Shown here: one piece after another, positions 23,834-31,353 of the stretch | How positions within the stretch are numbered: position 1 is the stretch's first letter | Layout: the number at the start of each line of letters is the position of its first letter | NCBI GenBank assembly: GCA_902794125.1 | Contig: CADBFX010000018.1 | Coordinates: 1 to 38,607 of the forward strand | DNA length: 38,607 nt | Direction: 5' to 3' | DNA from: an uncultured Elusimicrobium sp. | GTDB lineage: Bacteria > Elusimicrobiota > Elusimicrobia > Elusimicrobiales > Elusimicrobiaceae | The notes under the pieces: generated by a model | The model's database searches: none | Told to the model about the DNA's origin: nothing | The model's input: the letters and a program-made list of their open reading frames with translations, nothing else | Program-made: the position numbers and the translations under genes

Positions 23834-25434
23834 TTTTTCCTCTTTGCAGGCAGAGTTTCTTTTGCCCCGTGTTGTTCCAACAAGCGAATCACTTGTTGAC
23901 GGTCTTCCATGCCGGAATGATTATAGTATTTTGCAAAATATAAGGGAGTAAAGCCATAATCTATTTCCCGGTTTACATCTACCCCGGCCTTTATGAGCAT
24001 TTTGGCAACCGGCAGGCGCGGCATCCCCTGTTCCAAAGATTCCCGCGGGTCCAGCAATACGGCCCAGGCGGTATAACCAAAATTATTTTTTACGTGCGGA
24101 TCTGCCCCATGCGCCAATAAGAGCCGAACCACTTCCGGACGAGAGGGATGATTGATAGCCTCCAGCAACGGAGTATTCCCCGTATTATTAACGGCATTTA
24201 CATCCGCACCCGCCTTTAATAAAAATGTAACGGCCGCCTCGTCCCCATGTGCACTGGCCCAATGCAATGCCGTATTCCCTGCGATATCCCGTTTATCAAC
24301 CGTCGCACCTGCTGTAATTAATTGACGGAAAATTTCTACGGTTGGCCGCCCTTGCAAAATAGCCGCAGGCTGGTCTTGCGTAGTTAAATTAGGGTTGGCC
24401 CCGGCTTTGAGTAACAGTTCAACCGTTTTCTCTTGTTTATTCCGCACCGCTTGCATTAAAGCCGAAAGTCCATAATGATTTGTAGCATTTACCTCCGCCC
24501 CTTCTTCCAGTAAAAACGCAATCATATCCGGGGACGCTTTTTCGGACAGCATAACTAATACCCGCTCGCCGATTTCGTTGGGCTGATTGATATCGGCACC
24601 GTTTTCCAGTAATGGCACCAAAAAACTGGCAGGTTCTTCCCGCAAAGCCGCCAATATTAACAGGTTTCCCTGACGGGTTGGATCTTTTAATTTTTTTGGA
24701 GAAAGAGCGGCCTCCACTTCTTGAACGGTCCCTTTCGAAACAATTTTTTCTAAACGGTGATATTGGAAATTATCCCATCCCCAATAAGCAGTTTGACAAA
24801 TATTAAACCCGAGCGAAACGACTAATACCAATCCCGCCAAATAGTAACTAATTCGGGATTTCTTAAAAAAGAAATACACGCTGGCAGCTCCCAGCAAAGA
24901 AGGAATCAACGGATAGACAATCATCGCCCAAATGGATCTTTCTAAATCTGCGTAGGGCCAACCTAACCAAAAAATCTCGGCCGCGCCGATAATGGCCCCT
25001 ATTCCAAGCCAAGTGGAAGAATCATTTTGAGATAAAACGGAAAAATTCATTGGTAAATAAAAAGAAGGGCGCAACCATACTAGCAAACAAATCAATACAG
25101 CAATAGCAGTAGACACATATTCTACAGTCGATACTAACGAGGAGCCCCCCTGGTAACTATCCGCCATCCAGCAGGTAGCCCCAATTACAAGTAGCGGGAC
25201 AACAAAGCTAAGCAACGGAAAACGTTGCCACCATTTCGCGAGAGGGTATCTCCCTCCGATTTTGGAAGAAAAAGCGCCGGCACACGCCGCCGCGCATAGC
25301 ACCCAGCCCCCCGGAAAATGAACCGCCAAATATCCGCTGATTAATAAGAACAAACCGGCAGAAAAAAATTTCGGCTGTCGGTACTTCTTAATTTGCTGTT
25401 GTAGCGGGGCCCATAATTCTTTCTGTAAATCCAT
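23830..25434 (-). CDS. Membrane ankyrin-repeat protein
   Basis: A 534-residue protein in two parts. The first 235 or so residues hold about seven hydrophobic segments, so it sits in the inner membrane. From about residue 250 to 520 there are about eight ankyrin repeats, for example GNTALHWASAHGDEAAVTFLLKAGADVNA-type units, with typical TPL, A(S/R)-G and LLxxGADVN consensus. Such repeats bind proteins; no enzyme domain is visible. The start is 6 bases after the def stop codon, and the end overlaps the aspartate kinase start by four bases. Its partner is unknown. It does not match a family I can name beyond ankyrin repeats. Confidence 0.85.
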   Translation of the reverse strand: MDLQKELWAPLQQQIKKYRQPKFFSAGLFLLISGYLAVHFPGGWVLCAAACAGAFSSKIGGRYPLAKWWQRFPLLSFVVPLLVIGATCWMADSYQGGSSLVSTVEYVSTAIAVLICLLVWLRPSFYLPMNFSVLSQNDSSTWLGIGAIIGAAEIFWLGWPYADLERSIWAMIVYPLIPSLLGAASVYFFFKKSRISYYLAGLVLVVSLGFNICQTAYWGWDNFQYHRLEKIVSKGTVQEVEAALSPKKLKDPTRQGNLLILAALREEPASFLVPLLENGADINQPNEIGERVLVMLSEKASPDMIAFLLEEGAEVNATNHYGLSALMQAVRNKQEKTVELLLKAGANPNLTTQDQPAAILQGRPTVEIFRQLITAGATVDKRDIAGNTALHWASAHGDEAAVTFLLKAGADVNAVNNTGNTPLLEAINHPSRPEVVRLLLAHGADPHVKNNFGYTAWAVLLDPRESLEQGMPRLPVAKMLIKAGVDVNREIDYGFTPLYFAKYYNHSGMEDRQQVIRLLEQHGAKETLPAKRKK

Positions 25435-25440
25435 ATTTTA

Positions 25441-25965
25441 TTAGTCCCATTTTTGGCGTAATTTTTTAATAACTTTTTTAACTTCCGGTTTGAGCTTTGG
25501 ATCTACTAAATCTACAAACAGTTTACCGTCTAAATGGTCCACTTCATGTTGAAAAGCCTTGGCTAACAGACCGCGCGCCCGGGTAACGCATTCTTTCCCG
25601 GTTTCGTCCAGGTATTTAAGAGTCACGTCCGTAGCTCTTTTTACCTCCGCCCATAAACCAGGCAAAGATAAACAGCCCTCTTCTTCTATTTTTTCCCCGC
25701 TTTTAGCCACAATTTCCGGGTTAATAATAACGTAACGTTTCAGAGGAGCATCTTCTTCTTCAGAGGTGGGAATTAAAATAAGCGCCATGCGGTAATCGAG
25801 CCCAATTTGGTTGGCCGCCAGCCCTACTCCGTGCACGGCTAAGCACGTTTCTTCCATATCTTTTAACAATTGTGGAAGTTTCGGTTCCAGTTGTTTAAAA
25901 TCAACCGGTTTTAATTTCTGGCGGAGAATAGGCTCTCCGTATTTTGTTACGCGTAAGATAGCCAT
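25441..25965 (-). CDS. def: Peptide deformylase
   Basis: Removes the N-formyl group from nascent proteins; a cytoplasmic metalloenzyme. All three metal-site motifs are present: GVGLAANQIG (motif 1), EEGCLSLPG (motif 2, with the Cys ligand) and QHEVDHLDG (motif 3, HExxH). The start MAILRVTKYGEPILR at 25965 is favoured: the family begins there, and a longer frame extending to 26175 would add 70 non-family residues across the divergent promoter region. The resulting 174 residues is a normal length. A -10 box ends 6 bases before this ATG, so the mRNA may lack a leader. First gene of the minus-strand operon. Confidence 0.95.
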   Translation of the reverse strand: MAILRVTKYGEPILRQKLKPVDFKQLEPKLPQLLKDMEETCLAVHGVGLAANQIGLDYRMALILIPTSEEEDAPLKRYVIINPEIVAKSGEKIEEEGCLSLPGLWAEVKRATDVTLKYLDETGKECVTRARGLLAKAFQHEVDHLDGKLFVDLVDPKLKPEVKKVIKKLRQKWD

Positions 25966-25971
25966 ATGGGT

Positions 25972-26000
25972 ATTATATAATATGAGAGGAACGTCTGCAA
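25972..26000 (-). promoter_or_regulatory. Promoter of the def operon
   Basis: Minus strand: TTGCAG (26000-25995), exactly 17 bases, then a perfect TATAAT (25977-25972). Only six bases (ACCCAT) separate the -10 box from the ATG of def, so transcription would begin at or next to the start codon. No Shine-Dalgarno sequence fits in that space. Confidence 0.65.
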
Positions 26001-26023
26001 ACCACTCCCCCGTTATAAAACTA

Positions 26024-26052
26024 TTTTCATATCTTCCTAAAAAAGATAAAAT
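26024..26052 (+). promoter_or_regulatory. Promoter of the RecB/RNase H-like nuclease gene
   Basis: TTTTCA (26024-26029), 17 bases, then TAAAAT (26047-26052). The ATG is at 26060, only 7 bases after the -10 box, again with no room for a normal leader. It lies back to back with the def promoter. Confidence 0.4.
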
Positions 26053-26059
26053 ACATATA

Positions 26060-27553
26060 ATGACAGACAACGAATTAGCCGTTTTATTTGCCTCTTTATC
26101 GGCCGGGCGCACCCCCGGGAAACAAGACTTTAACGCCTCTAAAATGTTTTCGCTCCTGGAAGACCCTTTTAGCATTTGGTGCTCTTTCCACGCCCCGCAA
26201 GAAGAAGCCGTATCTGAACCGAACCGCTACGAAAATTTAAAAATCCGTACCGACCGTAACACCCGAGACGCTTGGATTAAACAGGAATTTCCGGGCGTTG
26301 TATTTATTAGCGGCGAAACGGAAACCGACCGCTTTAAAAATACCTTAGCCGCTATGGCAAAAGGAGAACCGGCCATCGCCAATACCCATTTGTGGAATTT
26401 GCCCGAAAATATTTACGGCGGAGTAAATTTATTGGTCCGGTTTGACTCGGCCTCTAGCGTATTTGGTTCATATCATTACCGTATTTTTCAATTCAAACGC
26501 GCACACGATTTAAAAGAACATTATGCCTTGCAAGTTAGCTTACTTAACTATATATTAGGATGTATTCAAGGCTACACCCCCGCGGCCACCCGTGTTTTCC
26601 TAAAAGGCCGACAAGAAGACGTCATTTTTAATGACCATAATAAACGGCTTTTACGTGAACTATCCTATTGGCGAAATATTCGCGACGGGAAAGCCAAACC
26701 CGAAGCCCATAAACCGCCCAAAGCGGCCAGTGCTCCTTGGCGCATTTATGCTAACAAAATTGTTGCACAAGAAAAAAATCTACTAATGTTACCCGGCTTA
26801 AACACAGAAATGCGCCAATGTTTAAAAATTAACGGTTTGTACACCACAGACGACGTTGCCCAAGCCGGTTTAGCCAAAATACAAGGCATTTTAGAAGAGC
26901 CACACGCCACAGACGCGTATTACAATTCCATTGCTTACCAACAACATAAGCCGGTGTTACGCAATGCCGGGTATTTCCCGCCGCCGGTAAAAAAATACAA
27001 TTTGTATTTTGATTTTGAAGCTACCGAAACGTTTACCAAAGATAATATTTCGTTTGTGTATTTAATTGGCATCTGGGATAAGGAACAAAACAAATACGTT
27101 AGTTTTGTAGCCAAAACACCGGAAGAAGAAATTAAAATTTTTGAACAATTCTACGATTATATTCAAGATTTTCCGAATACAGCCCTCTACCATTGGACCG
27201 AGTACGAAGTGAAAAAAATGAAAAAACTCGCCCAAGAACATCCGCAAGCGGCTGATAAACTAAAAGCCCTTTGTAACATTTGTTACGATTTAAAAGTAGC
27301 CGTTAACAAAGCGTTTTACTTGCCGGCGCCCAGCTTTTCGTTAAAAGCCGCCGCTCCGGCCTTTGGGTTCTTTTGGCGGCAAGACGATTGCGGCGCCATG
27401 GACAGCATGGTTTATTTTACCAACTGGCTTAAAACGGGCAATGATGAATTATTACAAAAAGTACTTATGTATAACGAAGACGATTGCAAAGCCATGCTGG
27501 ACCTGGAAGAAAAACTAAAATCTGCCGAAATTTTAACTATAAAACCGCTCTAA
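26060..27553 (+). CDS. TM0106-family RecB-like/RNase H-like putative nuclease
   Basis: A 497-residue two-part protein. The N-terminal half resembles the TM0106 RecB-type PD-(D/E)XK domain (SKMFSLLEDPFSIWC...GGVNLLVRFD...FQFKRAHDLKEHYALQVSLLNYIL), followed by a helix-hairpin-helix-like stretch (MLPGLNTEMRQCLKINGLYTTDDVA). The C-terminal half is a YprB-type DEDD exonuclease fold: YFDFEATE, YLIGIWD, LYHWTEYEVKKM and YNEDDCKAML carry its acidic residues. The family probably trims DNA or RNA, but the cellular role is unknown. In the RecB-like half, positions usually Asp appear as Asn (GVNLL) and Gln (FQFK), so that site may be inactive. ATG at 26060 is chosen over a much longer frame from 25811 that runs through the divergent promoters. 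Confidence 0.82.
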   Translation: MTDNELAVLFASLSAGRTPGKQDFNASKMFSLLEDPFSIWCSFHAPQEEAVSEPNRYENLKIRTDRNTRDAWIKQEFPGVVFISGETETDRFKNTLAAMAKGEPAIANTHLWNLPENIYGGVNLLVRFDSASSVFGSYHYRIFQFKRAHDLKEHYALQVSLLNYILGCIQGYTPAATRVFLKGRQEDVIFNDHNKRLLRELSYWRNIRDGKAKPEAHKPPKAASAPWRIYANKIVAQEKNLLMLPGLNTEMRQCLKINGLYTTDDVAQAGLAKIQGILEEPHATDAYYNSIAYQQHKPVLRNAGYFPPPVKKYNLYFDFEATETFTKDNISFVYLIGIWDKEQNKYVSFVAKTPEEEIKIFEQFYDYIQDFPNTALYHWTEYEVKKMKKLAQEHPQAADKLKALCNICYDLKVAVNKAFYLPAPSFSLKAAAPAFGFFWRQDDCGAMDSMVYFTNWLKTGNDELLQKVLMYNEDDCKAMLDLEEKLKSAEILTIKPL

Positions 27554-27606
27554 TGCGTGTTTTTCCCGCCTTTAATTGAAAAAATCTCCCTTTTTAAAAA
27601 GCAGTG

Positions 27607-27615
27607 TGCTATAAT
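27607..27615 (+). promoter_or_regulatory. Extended -10 promoter of the tandem-ACT gene
   Basis: TGC followed directly by TATAAT (27607-27615) forms an extended -10 element. No convincing -35 box is present, which extended -10 promoters can tolerate. The leader would be about 33 bases and includes GGAG 12 bases before the ATG at 27655. Confidence 0.45.
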
Positions 27616-27654
27616 TTAGAGGAGCTGTAACTATACACGCGGAGTTATCTCATT

Positions 27655-28068
27655 ATGTCTATCAGTGTAGTAAAGCAGTATAGTATCTTCTTAGTAAATG
27701 AATTGGGCGCGCTAAAAAATTTTTCCGAATTACTGGTACGCGAAAAAATTAACATTATTGCTTTATCGCAAGGGGTACGTTATGATGCGTCCGTGTTGCG
27801 TTTAGCCGTTAAACGCGAAGATGAACTGAGCCATGCGTTAACCAAAGCAGGGTTTACCAGCGTAAAGACAGATGCTTTGTGTATTGACGTAAAAGATTAC
27901 CTCGGCTTAGCACACGATATCGGTTCTATCTTGAGCGATAACGGCATTGATATATCGGCCATTTACGGTTCTGTTACCGAGGAAGGCCACACCCGGTGGA
28001 TTGTAGTGGTAAACGATATTACAAAAGCTCTAAACGCTTTAGAAAAGTCCGGCAAATTTACTAATTAA
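27655..28068 (+). CDS. Tandem ACT-domain protein (stand-alone amino acid sensor)
   Basis: A 137-residue protein made only of two ACT-type modules: about residues 4-70 (KQYSIFLVNELGALKNFSELLVREKINIIALS) and about 71-137 (GSILSDNGIDISAIYGSVTEEGHTRWIVVV). ACT domains bind amino acids and control enzymes allosterically. No catalytic domain is attached. The related stand-alone tandem-ACT proteins of other bacteria are often small regulators. Because the aspartate kinase in this window has no ACT domains, this protein is a candidate trans regulatory subunit, though they are 4 kb apart on opposite strands. It has its own promoter and terminator. Confidence 0.82.
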   Translation: MSISVVKQYSIFLVNELGALKNFSELLVREKINIIALSQGVRYDASVLRLAVKREDELSHALTKAGFTSVKTDALCIDVKDYLGLAHDIGSILSDNGIDISAIYGSVTEEGHTRWIVVVNDITKALNALEKSGKFTN

Positions 28069-28094
28069 AAAGCCCCGTTTATCCGGGGCTTTTT
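28067..28094. terminator. Bidirectional terminator after the tandem-ACT gene
   Basis: Stem AAAAAGCCCCG / CGGGGCTTTTT with a 6-base loop, ending in T5 on both strands. It overlaps the stop codon of the ACT gene and serves the convergent small secreted-protein gene that ends at 28110. Confidence 0.9.
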
Positions 28095-28109
28095 AACGGA
28101 ACAAATTTT

Positions 28110-28556
28110 TTATTTCTTCATCGCTTTCATTTGTTTCTTCCAGGCTTTCTTTGCCTCTTTATGTTTCTTCTCGGCTGTGCCGGAAAGCAAATCTTCCACA
28201 TGTTGGGCTTTTATTTCCTCTAAATTTTTTTCTTCGGCATTGAGTTTATCTTCCCAATTTTTTAAATTTGCTTTTTCGGCGGCAATCCGCTCGCGCACAT
28301 ATGCCCGGCCGGCATCTACGCTTTGCGAAACTAGTTGTGCCAGCTGCTCTTTGATAGCCGGTTTTTGTGCTTCGGGTGCTTTACGATAGTCTTTCACCAA
28401 TTTGCGAATGAGTTTCCGGCGAGCCTTAAATTGCTTTTTTTGTTCGGCACGCGAAATTTTGGTAGCCGGAGTTGCCGGCGTAACCGATTGCGCTTGCGCC
28501 GCGAAACACGCAACACTTACGAATAAACAAACAGAAAGTAATATCCATTTTTTCAT
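28110..28556 (-). CDS. Small secreted, Lys/Ala-rich helical protein
   Basis: A 148-residue protein of unknown function. An N-terminal signal peptide is clear: MKKWILLSVCLFVSVACFAAQA, with probable signal peptidase I cleavage after AQA. The mature part is rich in Lys, Ala, Glu and Gln and should form long amphipathic helices or a coiled coil, for example NWEDKLNAEEKNLEEIKAQ. The C-terminus is strongly basic (KKAWKKQMKAMKK). It starts 9 bases after the stop of the ComB-like/QueC gene, suggesting the same transcript. No enzyme motif is visible. Confidence 0.75.
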   Translation of the reverse strand: MKKWILLSVCLFVSVACFAAQAQSVTPATPATKISRAEQKKQFKARRKLIRKLVKDYRKAPEAQKPAIKEQLAQLVSQSVDAGRAYVRERIAAEKANLKNWEDKLNAEEKNLEEIKAQHVEDLLSGTAEKKHKEAKKAWKKQMKAMKK

Positions 28557-28565
28557 ATAATTCCT

Positions 28566-30926
28566 CTAATCTAAAGCCGGGTCATGCACTCCTGCCTCTG
28601 CAAAACCTTTAGCACGCAGTTTGCAAGAATCGCAATGGCCGCACGGTTTCTCGCCGCCGGCATAGCAGCTCCAGGTTAATTCAAACGGTACATGTAACTT
28701 TGCACCCAATTGTACAATTTGCGCCTTGGACAAACGCATAAGCGGAGCTAATACTTCTATTCCTTCCGTAACACCTTGTTTCGTACCGCGGTTGAGTGCA
28801 TCGGCAGCCGCTTTAAAGAAGGCTGGCGTACAATCCGGATATCCCGAAAAATCAACTGCATTCGGCCCGGCAATAATCGCATCGGCTCCCACACTATCAA
28901 GTAACGAGCCCGCAATAGCCATAAACATTAAGTTACGCCCGGGCACATACGTAGAAGGAATACCGGCAGTGGGAATTTGTTCCACCGGGATATCGGGCAA
29001 TTCTTGTTCCCGATCTATAAGAGAGCAACATTCCAGCCACGGCAAATTAAGCGTAATCACATGGTGCTTAATTCCTAACCCTCTGGCAATTCCTTTGGCA
29101 GCCAAGACTTCTTTGTTGTGGCGTTGACCGTACAACACAGTTAAAGCCTCGCACGTGTAACCTTGCGCTAACGCCCAATACAAACAAGTAGTGGAATCTA
29201 ATCCACCCGAAAATAGAACAATTGCTTTTTTCTTACGGTCTTGTTCAGCATCATTCCGCAACATGGAAAAAGTAACATCTCCGGGAACAACTAATTCGTC
29301 AGCAGAAGACGGCGCGCTGTCTTTGTTCTCCGCTTGTGCCGGTTCTTCGTTTCGCGACGTAATTTCCAGGGCATTTCCCCCCTGGTCGGAAGATAAGCGC
29401 ACCTTTTCGGCAGCGGGTTGTTCTTCCGCTGCTGACACCGGTTCTTCCTCGGGCAAAGTCTCCTTTTCCGGCTCCGGAGAAGACGGTTTTTCATCTTGGA
29501 CCGGCGCGGGAGCGCCCTCTTGCTGGGTAGCAGCTTCTTTTTTATCCGCTTGTTTTAAAAGAGCATCAAACGGATCATCAAAGGTGCGGGATATCCGCAT
29601 CGTTGACTGCGTTTCTTGGTTTTCTTCTTTTTCCAAGTCTTCTTTTTCTTCTTTAATAGAGCGGATAAATTTACCAAAAAAACCTTTCGCCGCTTCTTTA
29701 GCTTGCGCGGCCTTTTGGGCATTATCCCCGGAGGACGCTTTTTCTTTAAGTGCTTCGGCTTCTTTCTTTAAATTTTGTGCTTTTTCTTGGGCCTTTTCTT
29801 TGAGGGCCTCGGCTTCTTTTTTAAGGTCCTGCGCTTTAGCCTGCGCTTTTTGGGCCATATCTTTGAAGAACCCTCGTTTAAAAAATCCTCCCCCTTGTTT
29901 TTCTTCCGTTTTCGGAGCGGAAGTATCTTCTACGGGTTGAGCCGGCTCTTCGGACGCAGGCCCTTCTTTTACGGGAGCCGCTTCTTCCGGAGTGGTAGAT
30001 TCTTCATGAGGAGCAGGCACCTCTTGTTTGGCAACGGACTCGGCGGGAACTTCTTTTTTGGGGGTACTGCCGGAAAGGGAAATACCGGTAACGGGATCTA
30101 ACATTTGTGTTTTATCCCAATCTTTTTCCCCAAACGAAGTTTGCCATACCGTCGTGGTTCCGATAGCCGGCATAGAAGAATTTACCTGGGTCCTATCCCC
30201 AGCAATTGCCGTACTATCTAAAGACTCCTCACCTAACCATTGTTGGGAAACTTTCTGCCCTAACGGGTAGCATACGGCATACCCGCGCACAGGCACCAAA
30301 GTGGCTTGTAATACGCCGGGTATTCCGTTAATACGCAAGGACTCTTTTAAATCCTTCTCGGCAGTCTTGGGTCCGTTTTTACGAAAATCAATTCCCCGAA
30401 CCGTACTATAAAAATCTTTCAAGGCTTCTTCCGGCCGACGCACCCCTTGAATAAAATCTTTCAAAACTTCCACACACAATACATCTTCCACATCTTCCGG
30501 CGTATCAAAAATAGAAGCGGGAACCAACAACACATCACCTGTTTCATTCGCTACCGCTTCGGCTAGATCATCAAAATTACAAAAGCCGCCCAGCAAAATC
30601 TTTTTGGCTTTTTTTAACGAGAAAACCGCCGCGCTGACCCCTTGGCTTAATATCGCTGCCGGATGGCTACTCCCGGCTTTGGAAGCCAAATACGGAGAAT
30701 TGTCTTCGTGCGATAGTAAAACATTCATATCCGAAAAAATATTCAAGCCCGCATGCTCTCCCGCAAAAATCTGCAAGGATTGCGCATCATTGAATAGCAA
30801 AATATCTTTTTTCCCGGCTTTTGCTAACGCACAGACGGTAGTAGTACCGCGCAAAACATCTATCACAACGGCTGTTCCCGTCCATTGGGAACATTCTTCT
30901 TTCGTATTAGCGATTATCACGTTCAT
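28566..30926 (-). CDS. queC: ComB-like domain fused to QueC (7-cyano-7-deazaguanine synthase) by a long charged linker
   Basis: A 786-residue fusion. Residues 1-235 resemble ComB (2-phosphosulfolactate phosphatase family): AVVIDVLRGTTTVCALAKAG, a DNSP block and ILLGGFCNFDDLAEAV. Some usual ComB residues are altered (LRATTT reads LRGTTT). About 240-565 is low-complexity sequence rich in Glu, Lys, Ala and Pro, with the repeated unit LKKEAEALKEKA. From 567 on is QueC: LFSGGLDSTTCLYWAL is the PP-loop, GPNAVDFSGYPDC is the substrate-loop region, and SCYAGGEKPCGHCDSC holds the four zinc-ligand Cys. QueC makes preQ0, precursor of queuosine, from carboxydeazaguanine. It overlaps the lipoprotein gene upstream by 20 bases. 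No other queuosine genes are in the window. The N-terminal assignment is weaker than the QueC one. Confidence 0.88.
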   Translation of the reverse strand: MNVIIANTKEECSQWTGTAVVIDVLRGTTTVCALAKAGKKDILLFNDAQSLQIFAGEHAGLNIFSDMNVLLSHEDNSPYLASKAGSSHPAAILSQGVSAAVFSLKKAKKILLGGFCNFDDLAEAVANETGDVLLVPASIFDTPEDVEDVLCVEVLKDFIQGVRRPEEALKDFYSTVRGIDFRKNGPKTAEKDLKESLRINGIPGVLQATLVPVRGYAVCYPLGQKVSQQWLGEESLDSTAIAGDRTQVNSSMPAIGTTTVWQTSFGEKDWDKTQMLDPVTGISLSGSTPKKEVPAESVAKQEVPAPHEESTTPEEAAPVKEGPASEEPAQPVEDTSAPKTEEKQGGGFFKRGFFKDMAQKAQAKAQDLKKEAEALKEKAQEKAQNLKKEAEALKEKASSGDNAQKAAQAKEAAKGFFGKFIRSIKEEKEDLEKEENQETQSTMRISRTFDDPFDALLKQADKKEAATQQEGAPAPVQDEKPSSPEPEKETLPEEEPVSAAEEQPAAEKVRLSSDQGGNALEITSRNEEPAQAENKDSAPSSADELVVPGDVTFSMLRNDAEQDRKKKAIVLFSGGLDSTTCLYWALAQGYTCEALTVLYGQRHNKEVLAAKGIARGLGIKHHVITLNLPWLECCSLIDREQELPDIPVEQIPTAGIPSTYVPGRNLMFMAIAGSLLDSVGADAIIAGPNAVDFSGYPDCTPAFFKAAADALNRGTKQGVTEGIEVLAPLMRLSKAQIVQLGAKLHVPFELTWSCYAGGEKPCGHCDSCKLRAKGFAEAGVHDPALD

Positions 30927-31344
30927 TTAAAATCCCCAGTACTTTAAAGTCTTCAATAGCTTGTTTGTCTTCTTCCGTTAAGTTATCCACGTATTTAATA
31001 GCATAGATGATGAGCGTAATACGCGGGTCTGTCGCACCGTCCTCGGCGCTATTATATTGGCCGATCTGCATGGCATCGGCTCCTTTTGATGCTACAAATT
31101 TGCGGCCGCGTTCAATTCCCATTTGAAGGGTTTCCCGGTCCGGTTTTAAATTTTTAATACGTAGTAGCCCCAAATTCCCGTAGGGACGCACAATATCCTC
31201 CCGCCCTCCAATTACTTCTACTTCTTTCGCTTTTGTAGGCGGAAATTCCGGACCGATGGCAATCCAGTCTAGCGTTCCCATTTCTATCGTAGCACAACCT
31301 GTCAAAAATAACCCCAGTACGCCTAATATCCATTTTGCTTTCAT
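30907..31344 (-). CDS. Lipoprotein of unknown function
   Basis: A 145-residue predicted lipoprotein. The N-terminus KAKWILGVLGLFLTGC has a positive start, a hydrophobic core and a lipobox (LTGC, Cys about 17). The rest is soluble, with an ASKGADAMQIGQY-type segment of a kind seen in small envelope lipoproteins, but I do not recognise the family. It lies 9 bases after rlmN and overlaps the ComB-like/QueC start, so it is in one operon with both. Its lipidation would need Lgt, whose gene in this window appears frameshifted. Confidence 0.75.
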   Translation of the reverse strand: MKAKWILGVLGLFLTGCATIEMGTLDWIAIGPEFPPTKAKEVEVIGGREDIVRPYGNLGLLRIKNLKPDRETLQMGIERGRKFVASKGADAMQIGQYNSAEDGATDPRITLIIYAIKYVDNLTEEDKQAIEDFKVLGILNERDNR

Positions 31345-31353
31345 AGTTAACTC

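Noticed and set aside
25811..26059. N-terminal extension of the RecB/RNase H-like nuclease
   Set aside because: It overlaps def on the opposite strand and the extra sequence is low-quality; ATG at 26060 with a nearby -10 box is the better start.
25966..26175. N-terminal extension of peptide deformylase by 70 residues
   Set aside because: The extension has no family similarity and crosses both divergent promoters; the protein begins naturally at MAILRVTKYGEP with a promoter just before it.
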